Shown: piece by piece, positions 18,007-26,691 of the stretch
Position numbering within the stretch: the first letter of the stretch is position 1
How the letters are laid out: every line of letters starts with the position of its first letter
From: an uncultured Pseudomonadales bacterium
GTDB taxonomy: Bacteria > Pseudomonadota > Gammaproteobacteria > Pseudomonadales > Azotimanducaceae
Assembly: GCA_951813295.1 (NCBI GenBank)
Contig: CATOTI010000002.1
Coordinates: forward strand, 4,040,522-4,104,521
Length of the DNA stretch: 64,000 bases
Reading direction: 5' to 3'
Notes under the pieces: generated by a model
The model's input: the letters and a program-made list of their open reading frames with translations, nothing else
Told to the model about the DNA's origin: nothing
The model's database searches: none
Made by a program: the position numbers and the translations under genes

Positions 18007-18059
18007 GTTAGGGCGCTTATTGAGTAGAGTGCCCGCACACTTGGATCCCCGTTTCCTAA

Positions 18060-19718
18060 ATGAGCTCGACGTCCACTTTTTTACTCCTCGGTCTGATCAT
18101 GATCGCGGGCTGTGCCGATGAATCGCAAGTCGCCGATACGCCGTCGGAAACGCGTGAGGCGAACTGGTTCACCAACCAGGCGGCGGAGCGCGGGGTGTTG
18201 TTCGATCACGTTTCAGGGTTCCGCGAACGCTTCTACTTACCCGAAATCACCGCCGGCGGCGTCGCTGTGTTCGATGTCGAGGGCGACGGCGATCTCGACC
18301 TCTACTTCGTGCAGAGCGGAAGTCTCTACGAAGACGCCGAGCCGCTCGCGAACGAGCTCTACCTGAACGACGGCGAAGGCCGGTTTGCGCCGGCTGGCGA
18401 GCGTGGCGTCGAGGACACCGCGTATGGCATGGGGGTCGCTGTCGGCGATTACGACAACGACGGTGACGTGGATCTCTACGTGACAAACGTCGGCCCCAAT
18501 CGTCTTTATCGGAACGATGGCTATGGGTTTTTCGTCGAGGTCGGTGCCGAAGCCGGTGTCGCGGACGATGGCTGGGGCACGGGCGCGGCTTTCGTCGATC
18601 TCGACAACGATGGGTGGCTGGATCTTTTCCACGCCAACTATGTGATCTGGTCCCCAGCGATCGAGCTCGACTGCTTTATCAGTGGAACGCCGACGTACTG
18701 CCCGCCGCAGAACTACAACGCGCCGGCACCCGATCACGTCTACCGGAACAACGGCGACGGTACGTTTACCGACGTGAGTGCGAGCGCAGGGGTTCGAACT
18801 GCCTTCGGCAACGGGTTCGGTGTCCTGACCGGTGATTTCGACGGTAACGATTTGCAGGACGTGTTTGTTGCAAACGACATGACGGTCAATCAGCTCTGGC
18901 TCAACCAGGGCGACTTCACGTTCGTCGAAGACGGCATGCTTCGTGGTGTGGCGGTCGATTCCAACGGCATCGCGAAGGCCGGCATGGGTGTCACCGGGGG
19001 CGATGTCGACCGTGATGGCGACGTCGACCTATTGGTCGTCAATCTCGAAGGGCAGACGGACTCGCTTTTTCGTAACGAGGGATCGTTCTTTGCCGATGCG
19101 ACGGGCGCGCTGGGGCTCGTGCAGGCGTCGCGTCAGTACACCCGCTGGGGCGTGACGTTCAGCGATTTCGACAACGATGGTTGGCTGGATCTCTTCGAAG
19201 CGAACGGGCGAGTCGATCCGGGACCGTCGCCGACCGGCGATCCGTTGGCGGAACCGAACCTGCTCTATTCGGGTGGTGCCGATGGCTTCCGGCGGTTGGC
19301 ACTCGATCGCTCGCTTGTGCACAACAGTCGCGGCATGGGCGTAGGCGATCTCGACAACGACGGCGGCATCGACCTCGTGATCGCCAACCGTGACGGCCCC
19401 GCCTACGTGATGATGAACGGAGCGGATCGCGGCGAGTGGATCCGCTTTCGAGCGCTGACGGCAAATCGTGATGCGATCGGCGCCGAAATCACGTTGGTTT
19501 TCGATGCCGAGCGCAACGACGCGACGAGGCGCGGTTGGGTGCAACCCGATGGTAGCTATCTCGCGGCAAACGACATGCGTGTTCACTTCGGCTTGGGTGA
19601 GGAAACCGCCGCCGTCGCCGCAGCGCTCGTTCGGTGGCCGGACGGTTCGACCGAACGGTTCGACGGGCCGTTCGCGTTGGGCGCGACGCACACGTTGACG
19701 CAGGGTACGGACGATTGA
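18060..19718 (+). CDS. CRTAC1-family FG-GAP/ASPIC-UnbV lipoprotein
   Basis: A 552-aa protein with a lipoprotein signal (LLGLIMIAGC, Cys at about 19), so membrane-anchored. Seven FG-GAP/VCBS repeats with DxDNDGxxDL calcium loops (GDYDNDGDVDLYV, VDLDNDGWLDLFH, SDFDNDGWLDLFE) precede a C-terminal UnbV domain (HFGLGEET ... VRWPDGST). It is the first gene of a five-gene rightward run continuing through the nitrilase, the TPR/UnbV fusion, the pentaheme protein and a third CRTAC1 gene. Its function is unknown; the propeller suggests protein-protein or carbohydrate contacts outside the cytoplasm. Confidence 0.92.
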   Translation: MSSTSTFLLLGLIMIAGCADESQVADTPSETREANWFTNQAAERGVLFDHVSGFRERFYLPEITAGGVAVFDVEGDGDLDLYFVQSGSLYEDAEPLANELYLNDGEGRFAPAGERGVEDTAYGMGVAVGDYDNDGDVDLYVTNVGPNRLYRNDGYGFFVEVGAEAGVADDGWGTGAAFVDLDNDGWLDLFHANYVIWSPAIELDCFISGTPTYCPPQNYNAPAPDHVYRNNGDGTFTDVSASAGVRTAFGNGFGVLTGDFDGNDLQDVFVANDMTVNQLWLNQGDFTFVEDGMLRGVAVDSNGIAKAGMGVTGGDVDRDGDVDLLVVNLEGQTDSLFRNEGSFFADATGALGLVQASRQYTRWGVTFSDFDNDGWLDLFEANGRVDPGPSPTGDPLAEPNLLYSGGADGFRRLALDRSLVHNSRGMGVGDLDNDGGIDLVIANRDGPAYVMMNGADRGEWIRFRALTANRDAIGAEITLVFDAERNDATRRGWVQPDGSYLAANDMRVHFGLGEETAAVAAALVRWPDGSTERFDGPFALGATHTLTQGTDD

Positions 19719-19798
19719 TCCGAGCGGTGCTCAATATGCTTGTTTTTGTACGGTTGGGCGTCGGTAGAATCGCGCCATAGCAACCGGATCGCGACCTT

Positions 19799-20779
19799 AT
19801 GGACCTGTATTACGCGGCGGCGTGCCAGACGGATTTCGCCGCGCCCGAGACTCGCGCTGAGATCGGCGATCGAACCGCACGGATGTGCGAGATCATCGAG
19901 CAGACGATTACGGGCTACGAACCGTTCTTCGACGTGCGGTTGCTGGCGTTCCCCGAGTTCGCCCATACCGTGCCGATCTACCAGACGGTCGATGAACTGC
20001 GCGAACACCTCGCGGTCGAGCTACCGAACGAACACACACTCGCCTACGAACGCCTCGCCAAACAATACGGCTGCTGGATTCAGACTGGATCGTTCATCGA
20101 AAGTGATCCGCAGTATCCCGACTATCTCTTCAACACGACGCTCTTGATCGGCCCGAACGGAATCGAGAGTAAATACCGCAAGGTCAACCCGTGGATTCCC
20201 TGGGAGGTTCACGCGTCGCCGCACGACGTCCCGGGCTACAACGAACCGATGTTCCCGGTGGCGGACACGGAGATCGGCCGAATCGGTGTCGCCATCTGCT
20301 ACGACTGGCTCTTTCCCGAGACGATCCGTCAGATCGCCTTCAACGGGGCGGAAGTGATCGTTCGCGTTTCGGCCTACATGGATCCATGGGGCACCGCGCA
20401 GCCCATGGATTGGTGGACGTCGGTCAATCGCACGCGGGCGTTGGAAAACTCGGCGTTCGTGGTGGCATCGAACCAGGGCGCAAGCCTCGCCCACTATCCC
20501 CCCTTCAGCTGGCCGGGCGGCAGCATGGTGATCGATTACGACGGCCGCGTGCTCGCACAAGCCGACCCCGGACCCGGCGAACAGGTCGTCGTGGCGCCGA
20601 TCAATGTCGATGCGCTTCGAGCCGAGCGGGATCGGCGGATGGGGCATGACATGCGTGGTCATCTGCGCGGCACCGCACATACCTACCTTTCGCGTGATTA
20701 CCTCGAGGCCGGCGGCGCGGAACTCTCCATCGAGGCCAACAATGCGCGCATTGCACGCGCCAAGAAGGGCTTCGAATGA
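19799..20779 (+). CDS. Nitrilase/carbon-nitrogen hydrolase
   Basis: A 326-aa member of the nitrilase superfamily, hydrolysing a C-N bond of an amide or nitrile. The Glu-Lys-Cys triad is visible: Glu in LAFPEF at about 51, Lys in KYRKVNPW at about 126, and Cys in GVAICYDWLFPE at about 164. The Trp-rich segment after the triad (MDPWGTAQPMDWW) is unusual and may shape the substrate pocket. No signal peptide is present, so it is cytoplasmic. Its stop overlaps the ATG of the large TPR/UnbV gene (ATGA), so it is translationally coupled to exported proteins whose link to amide hydrolysis is unclear. Confidence 0.9.
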   Translation: MDLYYAAACQTDFAAPETRAEIGDRTARMCEIIEQTITGYEPFFDVRLLAFPEFAHTVPIYQTVDELREHLAVELPNEHTLAYERLAKQYGCWIQTGSFIESDPQYPDYLFNTTLLIGPNGIESKYRKVNPWIPWEVHASPHDVPGYNEPMFPVADTEIGRIGVAICYDWLFPETIRQIAFNGAEVIVRVSAYMDPWGTAQPMDWWTSVNRTRALENSAFVVASNQGASLAHYPPFSWPGGSMVIDYDGRVLAQADPGPGEQVVVAPINVDALRAERDRRMGHDMRGHLRGTAHTYLSRDYLEAGGAELSIEANNARIARAKKGFE

Positions 20780-23700
20780 GCAACTCGCGGCAATGGTTTC
20801 TGATCCTTTTCACCAGCATCCTCGTAGTGGGCTGCGGTGGTTCTCACTTCACGGACGAAGACGTCGTGCTGAACGACCGGGGCGTTGCCGAGATGGGGCG
20901 TTTCGAGTACGAAAAGGCCGCTCGGACCTTTGCGGAACTCGTCGAGCGTGCCCCCGGCTGGATGGACGCTCGCGTCAATCACGCCATCGCCATCCTCAAT
21001 CGCCAGAACGAAGGGGATGAACACCTCTCGCTCGATATGCTCTACGAGGTGTTGGCCGACGATCCGAACCACCCTCGCGCGCTCTACACGAGCGGGATCA
21101 TCCACCTCTATCTCGGGGATGCCGAATCGGCGGTAACGCAGTTTCGCGCCGCGGCCGTGGGTGATCCGAACGATGCGTACAGCGCCTACTATCTCGGTCA
21201 GTCGCTTCTGCAGGCGCAACACTTCGAGGAAGCCGTCGAGAAGTTGCTCGAAGCGCGGGACCTCGATCCGTACCTGCGCAGCACGTACTGGGCGAGTGCG
21301 CAGGCGCTTCGACGCGTCGGTCGCGACGACGACGCGACGGCGTTGCTCGAGGACTACCAGCGATTCGAAAAGAACCCCGCCGCGCGGCTCGCGAGCTTCT
21401 CCTACAAGCGCATGGGGCCGAAGGCGGAGGCTTTGTCGGTTTATGTCGACGAGTCACCGTTGCCGGAACGACCGCGCGGGTCGCTCTTCCGACCGCCGAC
21501 CGAACTCATCCGCGGTAATTTCGTCTCGCCGTCGTTGACGGTCGTCGACCTCGACAACGACGAAGACCTCGAGTTCGCGATCGCCCACCAGACGGGGATC
21601 GAAGTGTTCACACGTGATGGTCAAAGCATTCCGGTGCCGTTCAGCGGCATGCACGACGCGGCACTTCTGTGGGGCGACGTCGACGACGATGGTTTCGCCG
21701 ACGTCGTGACCTGCAGCGGGCAGGGCGCGACGTTGTGGCTCCGTCGAGGCGCCGATTGGCAGCGCACGGACCTCGATCGAACACCCTGTCGAGACGGTGC
21801 GATTTTCGACGCGGACCATGATGGCGATCTCGACGTCCTCGCGGTTCGATCGACCGGCATCGAGCTTTTTTCCAACAACGAAGACGGTTCGTTCCGCGAA
21901 CTCGGCGCGCTGCTCGGACTCGACGACGTCGTCGGACGACAGGTCTTTGCGACCGATCTCGATTCGGATCGTGATCTGGACATTCTCGTGTTGGGTAAGG
22001 CGGGCAATCAGGTCCTGCTGAACGACCGCACCTGGCGTTACGAGACGACGGAAACGGTCACCGGATTCGCGCCAACGCTGCTCGAGGGCGTCATTTCGGC
22101 CGATCTCGATGCGGACGGTTGGGTCGAGATCTACGGACTCGACGCCGCCGGTTCGATTCGCACCTGGCGGCGCGGAGAAGATCTTGCGTGGTTGATGGCT
22201 GATCTCGTCGCGCCCGAGCGGACAAACCGTGCGAACGCCATCACCGTTGCGGATTTCGACGGTGACGGTGCGCTCGAGCTGATCGCTTCTGGGCTCAATG
22301 GCTTGGTCGGTTTCGCTCACAATGGGACCGAAGCCTACCGACACGAAGTGGCCAACCGTGACCTCGTGAGCGCCGTTCGCGAACCGGGTCGTGGCCCATC
22401 GCTTCTCTTGATCGATGCGAATGGCCTGATCGAACTCCCGCCCGGCGCCGGGCGATTCGCGTTCCTGACGGTGCGCCCATCGGGGCGAAGTGAGGCCGAG
22501 CAGATGCGCTCGAATGCCTCCGGTATCGGCACGCGCCTCGTGCTTCGCCATTCCGGTCGCTGGACGGTACGCGAGGCGATCGACGCACACTCCAAGAAGG
22601 GACAGAGCCACAAACCCTTTGCCTTCGGTTTAGGTGGGGCGAGCAGTGCCGACTACATCCGCCTCGAGTGGTCGGATGGTGTGTCGCAGACGGAAACCGA
22701 TCTCGCCGCGGGCGAACTCCACGTCATCGCGGAGGTGCAGCGGCAACTGGCGAGTTGCCCGGTCGTGTTCGCCTGGAACGGCGATGAGTTCGCGTTCGTG
22801 AGCGACGTGCTCGGGGGCGCCGGTCTCGGCTTTTTCAATTCGCCAAACCAGTACAACCAACCTCGTGCGTTCGAACGCTACCTCTTGACCGAAGAACAGC
22901 TCACGGCGCGTGATGGGCGATATCAGATCAAGCTGACCGAGCCGATGGAGGAAACGGCGTATCTCGACGCCGTCACCCTCGAGGTTTTCGAACTGCCGGC
23001 CGGTTGGTCGATGGTGCTCGACGAGCGCATGGCGACAGGAGAGCCGGCGGTCACCGGTCGTCCCCTGACGTTTCGTGAAGTGATCGCCCCCGTGCGTGCG
23101 CGCTCGTCGAGTGCGGGTGATGCGCTCGAATTGTTGGCCGCGGCAGACGGCGTCGCCCCGGATCCCGGTCGAACGGACCGGCGCTTCATCGGTCTGCTCG
23201 AAGAAGACCAGGTCGTCACCCTCGAATTCGACCAGACGCTCGCGAGTGACGATTTGATCCTCGTGGCCGACGGCTGGGTCGAATACCCGTACTCACAGAC
23301 GGTCTTCTCAGCGTGGCAGGCGGGGCTTCGTTATGAGTCGGTGAGCGTGGATGCACGTGATTCGGGCGGGCGCTGGCACCGGCTCCACCATGAGTTCGGC
23401 TATCCGGCGGGGATGCCGCGGACCATGGCACTACCACTCGGCGGGCTACCAACCGGCACCACGGCGCTGCGGCTGACCTCCAATCTCGAGATCTATTGGG
23501 ACCGTCTGCGGCTCGTGCGCGAAGAGCCGTTGCCGAGCAACGATCTCTCGACCTTCGCCAAGGTTCTGAAACCGGCGGCCGCACGAGTGCAACGCACCGG
23601 CTTTCCGGTACGGACCAACCTTTCTCAACGTCGACCGAGTTACGACTACAACGATCGGGAGACGTATTGGGACGCGAAAGTGCATCGCGGTTACTACACA

Positions 23701-23985
23701 ACCCTCGGTGACGCGCTGGAATTGATCGCGACGGAGGACAGTGCGCTGGCGATCTTCGGCAGCGGCGAGGAGATTCATGTCGAGTTCGACGCGCTTCCGC
23801 CCACCGATCGACAGCGGTTTTTCGCGATTGATTTCCGCGGCTTCGCCAAGGACATGGACCTCTATACGCAGCACGGCGATACGGTGAGACCGCTGCCAAC
23901 CCCTGACGGCGTGGGATTGCGCGAAGCGGTGGTCCGCCAACGACTGCACGACCGCTACAACGTTCGCTTTCAAGACGGGTTGTAG
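20776..23985 (+). CDS. Large lipoprotein: TPR, FG-GAP, UnbV and unknown C-terminal domain
   Basis: A 1069-aa lipoprotein (lipobox VVGC, Cys at about 20). Residues of about 30-210 are TPR-like repeats (TLFLGD-type helices such as ALYTSGIIHLYLGDAESAV). Residues of about 240-570 hold about six FG-GAP repeats (VDLDNDEDLEFAI, FDADHDGDLDVLA, ADFDGDGALELIA). Residues of about 575-655 are UnbV-like (RLVLRHSGRW ... FGLGGASSADYIRLEWSDG). The final 410 residues contain no domain I recognise; they are rich in beta and aromatic residues. It starts within the nitrilase stop and ends three bases before the pentaheme gene, so it lies in an operon. Confidence 0.88.
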   Translation: MSNSRQWFLILFTSILVVGCGGSHFTDEDVVLNDRGVAEMGRFEYEKAARTFAELVERAPGWMDARVNHAIAILNRQNEGDEHLSLDMLYEVLADDPNHPRALYTSGIIHLYLGDAESAVTQFRAAAVGDPNDAYSAYYLGQSLLQAQHFEEAVEKLLEARDLDPYLRSTYWASAQALRRVGRDDDATALLEDYQRFEKNPAARLASFSYKRMGPKAEALSVYVDESPLPERPRGSLFRPPTELIRGNFVSPSLTVVDLDNDEDLEFAIAHQTGIEVFTRDGQSIPVPFSGMHDAALLWGDVDDDGFADVVTCSGQGATLWLRRGADWQRTDLDRTPCRDGAIFDADHDGDLDVLAVRSTGIELFSNNEDGSFRELGALLGLDDVVGRQVFATDLDSDRDLDILVLGKAGNQVLLNDRTWRYETTETVTGFAPTLLEGVISADLDADGWVEIYGLDAAGSIRTWRRGEDLAWLMADLVAPERTNRANAITVADFDGDGALELIASGLNGLVGFAHNGTEAYRHEVANRDLVSAVREPGRGPSLLLIDANGLIELPPGAGRFAFLTVRPSGRSEAEQMRSNASGIGTRLVLRHSGRWTVREAIDAHSKKGQSHKPFAFGLGGASSADYIRLEWSDGVSQTETDLAAGELHVIAEVQRQLASCPVVFAWNGDEFAFVSDVLGGAGLGFFNSPNQYNQPRAFERYLLTEEQLTARDGRYQIKLTEPMEETAYLDAVTLEVFELPAGWSMVLDERMATGEPAVTGRPLTFREVIAPVRARSSSAGDALELLAAADGVAPDPGRTDRRFIGLLEEDQVVTLEFDQTLASDDLILVADGWVEYPYSQTVFSAWQAGLRYESVSVDARDSGGRWHRLHHEFGYPAGMPRTMALPLGGLPTGTTALRLTSNLEIYWDRLRLVREEPLPSNDLSTFAKVLKPAAARVQRTGFPVRTNLSQRRPSYDYNDRETYWDAKVHRGYYTTLGDALELIATEDSALAIFGSGEEIHVEFDALPPTDRQRFFAIDFRGFAKDMDLYTQHGDTVRPLPTPDGVGLREAVVRQRLHDRYNVRFQDGL

Positions 23986-23987
23986 CG

Positions 23988-26669
23988 TTGGATACGCACC
24001 GCTTTGCCGAAGTGGTCACGCCGCGGATGCGGGTGCTGCTCGTGGCCGTCCTGGCGGCGTTCGCGTTGCTGGTGGTCGATTCCGCGTATCTCTCGCTGAT
24101 CAGTTTTCTCGAATGGTGGGACGGCGAGCCGCGGCAAGGTGTTTCCTACCAATTCGCCTTCCTGGGTCACCTGATCCTCGGCGTCGTGATCATTGTGCCA
24201 ACCCTCGTCTATGCGTTGATGCATTTGCGGCGGGCATACGGTCGGCCCAATCGCCTCGCGGTGCGGTTGGGAATCGCGCTTCTCGTGGCCGTACTCGTCG
24301 TCTTCGTCACCGGAATCCTTTTGACGCGGGGGATTCCCGGTCTCGATCTCGTGGACTCGACGACCCGGTCGGCGTTGGTCTGGGCGCATATCGCCGCGCC
24401 GCTGGTCGCCGCCTGGTTGTTTGTCCTCCATCGCTTGGCGGGTCCGCCGATCCGTTGGTTCGTCGGCGGGAGTATCGCGGCGACGAGCGTGGTGGTGAGC
24501 TTCGTCGCGTTGGTCTCGACGGCGCCCGCTGAGCCCGCCGACGAGCCGGGAACGTATCTTCCAGCGTTATCGCAGACGGTCGATCCCGACGGACTCGCGC
24601 CGGATGCGTTGATGCAAGACGAGTACTGCGGGCGTTGTCATATCGATGCGTTCGAGCAGCACGGCACGAGCGTGCATCGCTTTGCGTCTTTCACGAACCC
24701 GGCTTATCGCTTCGCCGTCGACGAGACGCGCCGCAAGGTCCTGGCGCGTGACGGTCGCGTTGAAGCAGCGAGATTCTGTGCGGGTTGTCACGATCCGGTA
24801 CCGCTCTTCAGCGGCGCTTTCGATGATCCCGATTTCGATGCCGATCATCCGACGGCCGATGCCGGCATAACGTGTCTCGTCTGCCATGCCGTCGAACGGG
24901 TCGACGACGTGAGGGGCAACGGCGCGTACGTGCTCGCGACGCCGATCCACTATCCCTTTGCCTTCGCCGAGAACGCGGTCGGCCGTTGGTTGAGCGACAC
25001 GCTGATCAAGAGCAAACCTGGGTTTCACAAGCAGTCGTTCCTGAAACCCCTGCACAAGACGGCCGAGTTCTGTGGCACCTGTCACAAGGTTCATCTGCCA
25101 GTCGCGCTGAACGAATACCGGTGGCTGCGCGGCCAGAACCACTACGACTCGTTTCTGCTTTCCGGCGTTTCCGGTCACGGGGTCGCGAGTTTCTACTACC
25201 CGCCGAAGGCGGAGACTTCATGCAACGGTTGCCACATGCGTGCCGTTGCGTCGAACGATCTGGCCGCACGACCCGACGAAGATGGCGTCATGAGTGTGAG
25301 CGCTCACGGCTTTCCGGCAGCGAATACCGCCATTCCTCACCTCCTGGGGCTCGATCCGGCCGTCAACGAAGCGCACGCCGATGAGCTTCGCGGATCGCTC
25401 AGTGTCGATATCTTTGCCGTGCGCGAGGGCGACGGTATCGAGGCGCCGGTTCGTGCGCCTCTTGATCTCGAAGCACAGACGATCGGTAGCGGGACGCACG
25501 TCTTCGACATTGTCCTGCGCACGCGCACGCTCGGTCACCTCTTCACGCAAGGCACGTCCGACTCGAATGAGATCTGGGTCGAAGTCACCGCGCAACTCGA
25601 TGGCGAACCGCTCGCGGCGAGTGGTCAGCTCGAACCCGAATCACGGGCGGTCGATCCGAATGCGCATTTCGTCAATGCCTATGTGCTGGATCGAGAAGGC
25701 CGGCGCATCGACAGACGTAATGCCGAGGACATCTTCACCCGTCTCTACGACCACCAGATTCCGCCGGGTGCGGCCGACACACTGCACTATCGGCTCGAGA
25801 TACCTCCCGAAGCGACGGGTACGCTGGTCGTCGAGGCGCGCCTTCACTATCGAAAGTTCGATACGAACTACTTTCGCTTGTTCACGGGCAATGCCGAGGC
25901 GAGCAACGACCTCCCGATCGTCACGATCGCCGAGGATCGTGTAGTGCTCGGTGTGAGCCGGTCGGCCGACGATTCAATGCTCGCGAATCCTCACCCGCTG
26001 TGGGAGCGGTGGAACGATTACGGTATCGGCTTCCTGCGCAAACCCGACCGCGGTGCGCTACGCCAGGCGGAAGCCGCGTTTCACGAGGTCGTCGAGCTGG
26101 GCCGTGCCGAAGGTCATCTGAATCAGGCACGGGTCTGGCTTCGAGAAGGACGACTGGACGATGCGGTTGAGGCCTTACTGGCCGCTCAAGCGGGTGGCGC
26201 CTACCCGTGGTCGGTCGCCTGGTTCGGCGGCCTCGTCGATTTGCAGAACGGCGAACTTGACGCCGCGATCACGGCTTTCGTCGATGTCGTCGAGACGCGG
26301 TTTCCAGAAGCGCGAGCGCGCGGTTTCGACTTCTCACGCGACTATCGGTTGCGCAACACGCTCGCGCAGACCTACTTCGAAAGGGCCAAGGTCGCCGAAG
26401 GCGTCGCCAGGACGGCGGATCTGGATCGCGCCCGAGACGAGTACCGCGCGGCGCTCATGCTCGATCCCGAGAACGTCGTCGCCCACTACGGCATCGCACA
26501 GGTGTTCGAGTCGTTGGGAGATCGCTCCGCGGCCGCGGAACACCGTGCGCTGCATGGAGAATACCGGGTCGACGACAACGCGCAGGATCGTGCTGTCGCG
26601 ATCGCCCGGCGAAACGATCCGGCCGCCAACCACGCGGCCGAAGCCGTCGTGATTTACGACCTCAGATAA
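23988..26669 (+). CDS. Membrane-anchored pentaheme cytochrome c with TPR C-terminus
   Basis: An 893-aa protein. Residues of about 15-175 contain four or five membrane helices. The exported part follows with five CxxCH heme sites: CGRCH near 214, CAGCH near 264, CLVCH near 296, CGTCH near 362 and CNGCH near 412. Residues of about 450-640 form beta-rich domains, and from about 670 onward TPR-like helices appear (LNQARVWLREGRLDDAVEALLAA). The start is a TTG three bases after the previous stop; a later start would still keep the helices. It is a probable quinol-linked or periplasm-facing electron carrier fused to a protein-interaction scaffold. I know no named family with this full layout. Confidence 0.85.
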   Translation: MDTHRFAEVVTPRMRVLLVAVLAAFALLVVDSAYLSLISFLEWWDGEPRQGVSYQFAFLGHLILGVVIIVPTLVYALMHLRRAYGRPNRLAVRLGIALLVAVLVVFVTGILLTRGIPGLDLVDSTTRSALVWAHIAAPLVAAWLFVLHRLAGPPIRWFVGGSIAATSVVVSFVALVSTAPAEPADEPGTYLPALSQTVDPDGLAPDALMQDEYCGRCHIDAFEQHGTSVHRFASFTNPAYRFAVDETRRKVLARDGRVEAARFCAGCHDPVPLFSGAFDDPDFDADHPTADAGITCLVCHAVERVDDVRGNGAYVLATPIHYPFAFAENAVGRWLSDTLIKSKPGFHKQSFLKPLHKTAEFCGTCHKVHLPVALNEYRWLRGQNHYDSFLLSGVSGHGVASFYYPPKAETSCNGCHMRAVASNDLAARPDEDGVMSVSAHGFPAANTAIPHLLGLDPAVNEAHADELRGSLSVDIFAVREGDGIEAPVRAPLDLEAQTIGSGTHVFDIVLRTRTLGHLFTQGTSDSNEIWVEVTAQLDGEPLAASGQLEPESRAVDPNAHFVNAYVLDREGRRIDRRNAEDIFTRLYDHQIPPGAADTLHYRLEIPPEATGTLVVEARLHYRKFDTNYFRLFTGNAEASNDLPIVTIAEDRVVLGVSRSADDSMLANPHPLWERWNDYGIGFLRKPDRGALRQAEAAFHEVVELGRAEGHLNQARVWLREGRLDDAVEALLAAQAGGAYPWSVAWFGGLVDLQNGELDAAITAFVDVVETRFPEARARGFDFSRDYRLRNTLAQTYFERAKVAEGVARTADLDRARDEYRAALMLDPENVVAHYGIAQVFESLGDRSAAAEHRALHGEYRVDDNAQDRAVAIARRNDPAANHAAEAVVIYDLR

Positions 26670-26691
26670 AACCGAACTTAGCGGGGTAGAG

